12,340 nucleotides of DNA, taken from contig CAMLQP010000063.1 of NCBI GenBank assembly GCA_946482115.1, forward strand, positions 1 through 12,340. Reading direction: 5' to 3'. The stretch is from an uncultured Comamonadaceae bacterium. GTDB lineage: Bacteria > Pseudomonadota > Gammaproteobacteria > Burkholderiales > Burkholderiaceae. Position numbers and translations under genes: made by a program. Every line of letters begins with the position of its first letter. Position 1 is the stretch's first letter. The notes beneath the pieces are model-generated. The model was given only the letters and a program-made list of their open reading frames with translations, ran no database searches and was not told the origin of the DNA. Shown piece by piece: positions 8,254-12,340 of the stretch.

Positions 8254-9324
8254 ATGTACAAAAACCTCGCAGCCACGCTCGTGGCCGCCTGTTGTTTGTC
8301 TCCCGCTTTTTCCCAGACCACCGCGCCGCTCAAGGCCGGCTTCGTCTATGTCGCGCCACTCACCGATGCCGGCTGGGTGCGCCAGCACGACGAAGGCCGC
8401 AAGGCCGTCGAAGCCGCCCTCGGCGCCAAGGTGCAGACCACCTACGTCGAGAACGTGGCCGAAGGCCCCGACGCCGAACGCGTCATCCGCGACCTGGCGC
8501 AGCAGGGCCACCAGATCATCTTCACGCCCAGCTTCGGCTACATGGAGCCCACGCTCAAGGTGGCGGCCGAGTTCCCGAACGTGAAGTTCGAGTCCGTCAC
8601 CGGCTACAAGACCGCGCCCAACGTCGCCGTGTCCAACGCCCGCTACTACGAAGGCCGCTACCTGGCTGGCGTGGCCGCCGGGCGTCTGGCCTCGCAGGCC
8701 GGCTACGTCGCCGGTTTTCCCATTCCCGAGGTGCTGCAGGGTATCAACGCCTTCACGCTGGGCATGCGCTCGGTCAACCCCAAGGCCACGCTGCGCGTCG
8801 TCTTCCTGGGCGAATGGTTCAACCCCCCGCGCGAGCGCGACGCCGCCATGAGCCTGATGAACCAGGGCGCCGAAGTGCTGGCCTTCCATACCGGCAGCAC
8901 CGCCGTGATGGTGGCCGCGCAGGAACGCGGCAAGCTGGCCGTGGCCTACCACTCCGACATGCGCAAGGCCGCCCCCGACGCACAACTGGTGGCCGTGACG
9001 CACCAGTGGGGCGACTACTACACCCGCCGCGCCAAGGCCGTGCTGGACGGCACCTGGAAAAGCGAGCGCCTGTGGGGCGGCGTGAAGGAAGGCATGATCC
9101 GCGTCGACGCCTTCGGTCCCAAGGTGCCGGCCAAGGTGCGCGACGAGGTGCTGGCACGGCAGAAGGACATTGCCGCCGGAAAACTCCACCCCTTCCGCGC
9201 GGTGGCCGATGTGAAGGACAACGAAGGCAAGGTGGTCATTGCCAAAGGCCAGACGCTGCCGGACGAGGCCATCCTGAACATGAACTGGCTGGCTGAGGGT
9301 GTGTTGGCGAAGTTGCCCCGATAA
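8254..9324 (+). CDS. second BMP/PnrA-family substrate-binding protein, orphan (no permease beside it)
   Basis: A 356-residue exported binding protein. The signal peptide (residues 1-20) ends AFS, suggesting signal-peptidase I cleavage before QTT. A VAAC at 10-13 could alternatively act as a lipobox, but the hydrophobic run before it is short. The BMP domain starts near residue 27. It shares long blocks with the product of 1163-2308: VIRDLA-QQG, FGYMEP-LKVAA, TGYKTA, PIPEVLQGINAFTLG, SVNPKA, WFNPP and HSDM. By eye the two are about half identical, so they are paralogues. Unlike its relative it has no Ala/Pro tether. The ribosome site AGAGGA (8243-8248) sits 6 nt before the ATG. It precedes guaD on the same strand, so a purine ligand is likely; it probably borrows the permeases encoded at the start of the window or a related set. 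Confidence 0.92.
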   Translation: MYKNLAATLVAACCLSPAFSQTTAPLKAGFVYVAPLTDAGWVRQHDEGRKAVEAALGAKVQTTYVENVAEGPDAERVIRDLAQQGHQIIFTPSFGYMEPTLKVAAEFPNVKFESVTGYKTAPNVAVSNARYYEGRYLAGVAAGRLASQAGYVAGFPIPEVLQGINAFTLGMRSVNPKATLRVVFLGEWFNPPRERDAAMSLMNQGAEVLAFHTGSTAVMVAAQERGKLAVAYHSDMRKAAPDAQLVAVTHQWGDYYTRRAKAVLDGTWKSERLWGGVKEGMIRVDAFGPKVPAKVRDEVLARQKDIAAGKLHPFRAVADVKDNEGKVVIAKGQTLPDEAILNMNWLAEGVLAKLPR

Positions 9325-9379
9325 ACCTTATTGGGTGTGGCGCATGAAACTGCACGATGCTTGGGGTACGCTTGCCAGC

Positions 9380-10687
9380 ATGAAAGCCTACCGCGCCGCG
9401 CTGCTCCGCTTTTCCGAGGATGACCACCAGCCGATTTACGAATCCGACGGCCTGTTGTTGGTGGGGCCGGACGCCCAGGGGCGAGAGGTGGTTCGGGCGG
9501 TGGGGGCCTATGCCGAGCTGGCGGACCGCTTCCCTGGCGTGGCGGTGGAGCACCTGCCGGGCCGGTTGATTGCGCCGGGTTTCGTCGATCTTCACATCCA
9601 CTACCCTCAGACCGACGTGATCGGCTCGCCGGCCGAGGGGCTGCTGCCCTGGCTGGAGAACTACACCTTCCCGCACGAGTCGCGCTTCGTGGACGAGGCC
9701 TATGCGCGCGAGGTGGCGGTGTTCTTTCTGGACGAGCTGGCGCGCAACGGGGTGACCACCCCGCTGACCTTTGCCACCTCGCACCCGCAGTCGGTGAACG
9801 CGCTGATGGCCGAGGCGCAGGCGCGTGGCCTGCGGCTGATTGCGGGCAAGGTGCTGCAGGATCGCCATTCGCCCGATGGCGTGCGCGACGACACCGAGCA
9901 GAGCCTGATGGATACCGAGGCGCTGATTCAAAAATGGCACGGGGTGGACCGGCTGGGCTATGCCATCACGCCGCGTTTTGCGCCCAGCTGTTCCGAGCGG
10001 CAGCTGCGCGGCGCGGGCGAGATCGCTGCCGCGCACCCGGACGTGTGGGTGCAGACCCACGTGGCCGAGAACCTGGACGAGATCCGCTGGGCGCGCGAGC
10101 TGTTTCCGCAGGCGCGTTCCTACCTGGCGGCGTATGAGGATTTCGGCCTGCTGCGCCCGCGTGCGGTCTACGCCCACTGCATCCATTTTGACGACGACGA
10201 CCGCGCGCTGATGCGCGACACCGGCGCGGTGGCGGCCGTCAGCCCCACCAGCAACCTGTTTCTGGGCAGCGGTTTCTTTGATTACGTGTCGGCCGACCGC
10301 GTGGGCATGGGCTATGGCCTGGCCAGCGACGTGGGCGGCGGCACCAGTTTCAGCCCCTTTCACACCATGCTGGCGGCCTACCACGTGGGGCGCGCCAGCG
10401 TCACCGGCGGTGGCGGCGCCAAGACCGGCGTGAGTCTGAAGCCCTCGCAGCTGTGGTGGCAGCACACCGGCGGCGCGGCGCGGGCGCTGGGGCTGGGCGG
10501 GGTGGTGGGCAACCTCACGCCCGGCCATGAGGCCGACTTCGTGGTGCTGAACCCCGCCGCCACGCCGCTGCTGGCGCGCAAGACCGCGCAGGCCGACAGC
10601 CTGGAGGAGCTGCTGTTCGCGCTCATCGTGCTGGGCGACGACCGGCTGGTGGAGCGGACGGTGGTGGCCGGGGCGGGCAGCCGCTGA
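9380..10687 (+). CDS. guaD: guanine deaminase
   Basis: A 435-residue zinc amidohydrolase, close to the 439 of E. coli GuaD. It converts guanine + water to xanthine + ammonia in the cytoplasm. Visible landmarks are the metal motif FVDLHIHYPQTD with H72 and H74, LENYTFPHE (92-100), the substrate-contact segment TPRFAPSCS (197-205, including R199 and F200), H227 (THVAENLDE), H266 (YAHCIH) and D317 (SDVGGGTSFSPF). The start MKAYRA is chosen because it matches the usual N-terminus of the family. In-frame ATGs at 9344 (12 residues longer) and 9299 (inside the BMP gene) are less likely, and none has a clear Shine-Dalgarno. The gene begins 55 nt after the second BMP stop with no terminator between, so the two are probably co-transcribed. 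It complements the adenine deaminase at 3364-4398. Confidence 0.96.
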   Translation: MKAYRAALLRFSEDDHQPIYESDGLLLVGPDAQGREVVRAVGAYAELADRFPGVAVEHLPGRLIAPGFVDLHIHYPQTDVIGSPAEGLLPWLENYTFPHESRFVDEAYAREVAVFFLDELARNGVTTPLTFATSHPQSVNALMAEAQARGLRLIAGKVLQDRHSPDGVRDDTEQSLMDTEALIQKWHGVDRLGYAITPRFAPSCSERQLRGAGEIAAAHPDVWVQTHVAENLDEIRWARELFPQARSYLAAYEDFGLLRPRAVYAHCIHFDDDDRALMRDTGAVAAVSPTSNLFLGSGFFDYVSADRVGMGYGLASDVGGGTSFSPFHTMLAAYHVGRASVTGGGGAKTGVSLKPSQLWWQHTGGAARALGLGGVVGNLTPGHEADFVVLNPAATPLLARKTAQADSLEELLFALIVLGDDRLVERTVVAGAGSR

Positions 10688-10691
10688 TCCC

Positions 10692-10697
10692 TACAAT
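10692..10697 (+). promoter_or_regulatory. possible -10 hexamer of dcd
   Basis: TACAAT, 5 of 6 to consensus, lies 4 nt after the guaD stop and 42 nt before the dcd start. No TTGACA-like -35 is present in the GC-rich end of guaD. A start near 10704 would place the following hairpin at the 5' end of the dcd message. Confidence 0.45.
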
Positions 10698-10708
10698 CGG
10701 GCCTGATT

Positions 10709-10728
10709 CGGGCACTGGGCCCGTTTTT
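10709..10728 (+). terminator. hairpin plus T5 between guaD and dcd
   Basis: CGGGC (10709-10713) pairs with GCCCG (10719-10723) around ACTGG, followed by TTTTT (10724-10728). An alternative 6-bp stem uses CGGGCC at 10698-10703 with GGCCCG at 10718-10723. It most simply terminates the BMP/guaD transcript. Its tail also touches the dcd ribosome site (AGGGA at 10730-10734). Confidence 0.7.
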
Positions 10729-10739
10729 CAGGGAAACCC

Positions 10740-11306
10740 ATGAGCATCAAGAGCGACAAGTGGATACGCCGCATGGCGGAGCAGCACGGCATGATCGAGC
10801 CGTTCGAGCCCGGCCAGGTGCGGCAGGTCGATGGCCGCAAGGTCATCAGCTATGGCACCAGCAGCTACGGCTACGACATCCGCTGCGCGCCCGAGTTCAA
10901 GGTGTTCACCAACATCCACAGCACCGTGGTCGACCCGAAGAACTTCGACGAAAAGAGCTTCGTCGATTTCCATGGCGACCACTGCATCATCCCGCCCAAC
11001 AGCTTCGCGCTGGCGCGCACGGTCGAGTACTTCCGCATCCCGCGCAACGTGCTGACCATCTGTCTGGGCAAGAGCACCTACGCGCGCTGCGGCATCATCG
11101 TCAACGTCACCCCGTTCGAGCCCGAGTGGGAAGGCTATGTGACGCTGGAGTTCTCCAACACCACGCCGCTGCCGGCCAAGATCTACGCGGGCGAGGGCTG
11201 TGCCCAGGTGCTGTTTTTCGAGAGCGACGAGGTCTGCGACGTCAGCTACCGCGACCGTGGCGGCAAATACCAGGGCCAGCACGGCGTGACCCTGCCCAAG
11301 GCATGA
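10740..11306 (+). CDS. dcd: dCTP deaminase
   Basis: A 188-residue cytoplasmic enzyme of the trimeric dCTP deaminase/dUTPase fold. It converts dCTP to dUTP and ammonia, the first step of dTMP supply in many proteobacteria. Visible family residues are K111-S112-T113-Y114-A115-R116 (the substrate and catalytic loop, S111/R115 in E. coli numbering) and E137 in [11 protein letters not shown] (the catalytic glutamate, E138 in E. coli). [11 protein letters not shown] near 43-53 and [11 protein letters not shown] near the C-terminus are also typical. Length is normal. AGGGA (10730-10734) lies 5 nt before the ATG. The stop overlaps the cupin gene start by ATGA, so the two are translationally coupled. 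Confidence 0.97.
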   Translation: MSIKSDKWIRRMAEQHGMIEPFEPGQVRQVDGRKVISYGTSSYGYDIRCAPEFKVFTNIHSTVVDPKNFDEKSFVDFHGDHCIIPPNSFALARTVEYFRIPRNVLTICLGKSTYARCGIIVNVTPFEPEWEGYVTLEFSNTTPLPAKIYAGEGCAQVLFFESDEVCDVSYRDRGGKYQGQHGVTLPKA

Positions 11307-11671
11307 GCCGCGTCCTGAGCGGCTTCGGCCTGCCGGTTTCGGGCGAGGCCGAGCTGTCGCACCCCAAGCCCGAGCGCCTGATCGCTGGCAACCCGCTGCG
11401 CGAAACCTGGAACGCCATCGACAGCCCCCTGGGCGAGGCGAAGCGCCTGTACGCCGGCGTGTGGCGCAGCGAGGTGGGCCACTGGCGCGTCGTCATGGGG
11501 CCGGCCGAGCAGGAGGTGTTCACCGTGCTGGAGGGGCGCTGCCGCGTGCACAGCGACGCCGGGCGCTTCCAGGAGGCCGGCCCGGGCCAGGCCATACACC
11601 TGCCGCCGGGTTTCACCGGCTCGTTCGAGGTGCTCGAAAAGCTGACCAAGACCTACGTCATCGCCGAGTGA
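11303..11671 (+). CDS. small cupin-domain protein (cupin_3/DUF861 type)
   Basis: A 122-residue single-domain cupin, probably cytoplasmic; no signal peptide is seen. The conserved core is [12 protein letters not shown] (52-63), [13 protein letters not shown] (71-83), [18 protein letters not shown] (93-110) and the closing KTYVIA. This matches the cupin_3 family (PF05899), which is related to the ureidoglycine aminohydrolase and EutQ cupins, but most short members have no known function. Of the classical metal ligands few are present: the first motif has E71 and little histidine, so metal binding is doubtful. The gene starts inside the dcd stop codon region (ATGA, 4-nt overlap) and has no independent promoter, so it depends on dcd expression. 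Its last 14 nt overlap the end of the convergent transporter gene. Role unknown. Confidence 0.85.
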   Translation: MSRVLSGFGLPVSGEAELSHPKPERLIAGNPLRETWNAIDSPLGEAKRLYAGVWRSEVGHWRVVMGPAEQEVFTVLEGRCRVHSDAGRFQEAGPGQAIHLPPGFTGSFEVLEKLTKTYVIAE

Positions 11672-12340
11672 GGCGCCCGGTCAGGCGGCTCCAGGCGTCG
11701 GCCGGCAGCAGCACGGCGGCAATGGCCGCCATGACGAAGGCCACGGCCAGCAGGTCGGGCCAGCCCGGGTGCTCGCCCACGATCAGCGGGGCCGACAGGG
11801 TGCCGATCAGCGGCACGGCCATGATGCTCATGGCGCTGGTGGCGGGCGGCAGGTGGCGCGCCAGCCCGAACCAGATGATCTGCGCGAAGCCGTAGTTGAT
11901 GAGGATGCCGTAGGCCAGGCTCAGCCACATGGGCAGGCTGAAGTGCCAGACCGGCCAGGGCTCGAACGTGAAGGCGATGCCCCACAGCGCCAGCGAGCCC
12001 AGGCCCATCATCCAGACCGTGAGCGCCTCCACCGGCAGGGTCAGGGTGGCGCGGCGCATCATCAGCGTGCCCAGGGCCCAGCTCAGCGCGGCGCCTTCCA
12101 TCCAGAGTATGCCCACCGGCCGGCCCGACAGCGACACCAGTTCGTCGGCCAGCAGCAGCGCAATGGCCGACAGGGCGGCCACGCTGGCCAGCGCCACGCG
12201 GCGCGTGAGCTTCTCGCCGAAGAACACCACGCCCAGCAGCACGGTCCAGATCGGCATGGTGAAGCCCAGCACCGCCGCGCGGCCCGAGGCCAGTTCGCGC
12301 ACGCCCAGTATGGTCAGCGTGTGCCAGCCCAGGATGTTGG
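11658..12340 (-). CDS. DMT superfamily (EamA) transporter, partial: 5' end outside window
   Basis: About 226 C-terminal residues are visible. The frame stays open to the window edge and the upstream codons still read as protein (NILGWHTLTILGVRELASG), so the GTG at 12302 is not the true start. The visible part has about eight hydrophobic helices. It contains the end of the first EamA repeat (RAAVLGFTMPIWTVLLGVVFFGEKL, typical of the family's conserved proline/glutamate helix pair) and the whole second repeat (ending near PLIGTLSAPLIVGEHPGWPD). This points to a drug/metabolite exporter in the inner membrane; the substrate is unknown. The stop overlaps the cupin gene end by 14 nt, tail to tail. 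Confidence 0.92.
   Translation of the reverse strand, partial: NILGWHTLTILGVRELASGRAAVLGFTMPIWTVLLGVVFFGEKLTRRVALASVAALSAIALLLADELVSLSGRPVGILWMEGAALSWALGTLMMRRATLTLPVEALTVWMMGLGSLALWGIAFTFEPWPVWHFSLPMWLSLAYGILINYGFAQIIWFGLARHLPPATSAMSIMAVPLIGTLSAPLIVGEHPGWPDLLAVAFVMAAIAAVLLPADAWSRLTGRLTRR

Noticed and set aside
8152..9189. Upstream extension of the MarR frame on the minus strand (fusion protein)
   Set aside because: The extension lies antisense to the second BMP gene and the divergent intergenic region and has no domain; MarR homology begins after the ATG at 8151.
9299..9379. Earlier guaD starts at 9299 and 9344
   Set aside because: The first lies inside the BMP gene; the added residues do not resemble guanine deaminase N-termini, whereas MKAYRA does.
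10760..11302. Frame open upstream of the cupin gene, through dcd
   Set aside because: Arg/His-rich out-of-frame translation of dcd; the cupin starts at the ATGA overlap.
12302..12340. GTG at 12302 as the start of the EamA gene
   Set aside because: The frame continues to the window edge with family-like residues, and the first EamA repeat would be cut in half.

Overview
The window is a gene-dense, GC-rich stretch of bacterial chromosome. Codon choice (strong G/C at third positions), leader motifs of the TACAAT/CATAAT type, and the protein families and gene order suggest a betaproteobacterium, most likely Burkholderiales and probably Comamonadaceae (Acidovorax/Hydrogenophaga-like). That placement is inference from general character; no marker gene is present. 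I see no IS element, phage gene, CRISPR array, tRNA or rRNA.

Layout. (A) 1-4398, plus strand: the last 60 codons of one BPD_transp_2 permease, a complete second permease, a lipoprotein BMP/PnrA-type binding protein, a strong UUCG-loop terminator, then a VanA-like Rieske oxygenase whose stop overlaps the start of an amidohydrolase. The amidohydrolase has adenine deaminase signatures rather than those of classical adenosine deaminase. (B) 4399-7641, plus strand: a terminator whose T-tract runs into a consensus sigma70 promoter (TTGACA-18-TATAAT), a leader of about 165 nt, then a ProU/OpuA-type quaternary-amine ABC importer in the order binding lipoprotein, permease, ATPase. (C) 7651-8151, minus strand: a MarR-family regulator. 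(D) 8152-10687, plus strand: a divergent intergenic region with a promoter-like hexamer, a candidate operator and a hairpin plus T5, followed by a second, orphan BMP-type binding protein and guanine deaminase (guaD). (E) 10740-11671, plus strand: dCTP deaminase (dcd) with a cupin_3 protein overlapping it by ATGA. (F) 11658 to the end, minus strand: a DMT/EamA-family transporter whose start lies outside the window; its 3' end overlaps the cupin gene by 14 nt.

How the genes may work together. Regions A and D read as two halves of a purine-acquisition and salvage module. A BMP-type ABC transporter (ATPase presumably just upstream) brings in purine bases or nucleosides. Adenine deaminase converts adenine to hypoxanthine, guanine deaminase converts guanine to xanthine, and a paralogous second binding protein next to guaD may feed the same permeases with a different ligand. 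The Rieske oxygenase lies inside this module and is translationally coupled to adenine deaminase, so it may act on a modified purine; this is inference. Region B is a separate osmoprotectant importer inserted between the two halves. Dcd supplies dUTP from dCTP for dTMP synthesis.

A recurring regulatory layout is that hairpin/T-tract elements lie directly against the next gene's promoter or start codon (2328-2358, 4418-4454, 8190-8225, 10709-10728). Three of them end in the same TTTTTCA tail. The elements before the Rieske gene, the second BMP gene and dcd are close enough to the following start to be possible attenuators or 5' stabilisers, not only terminators.
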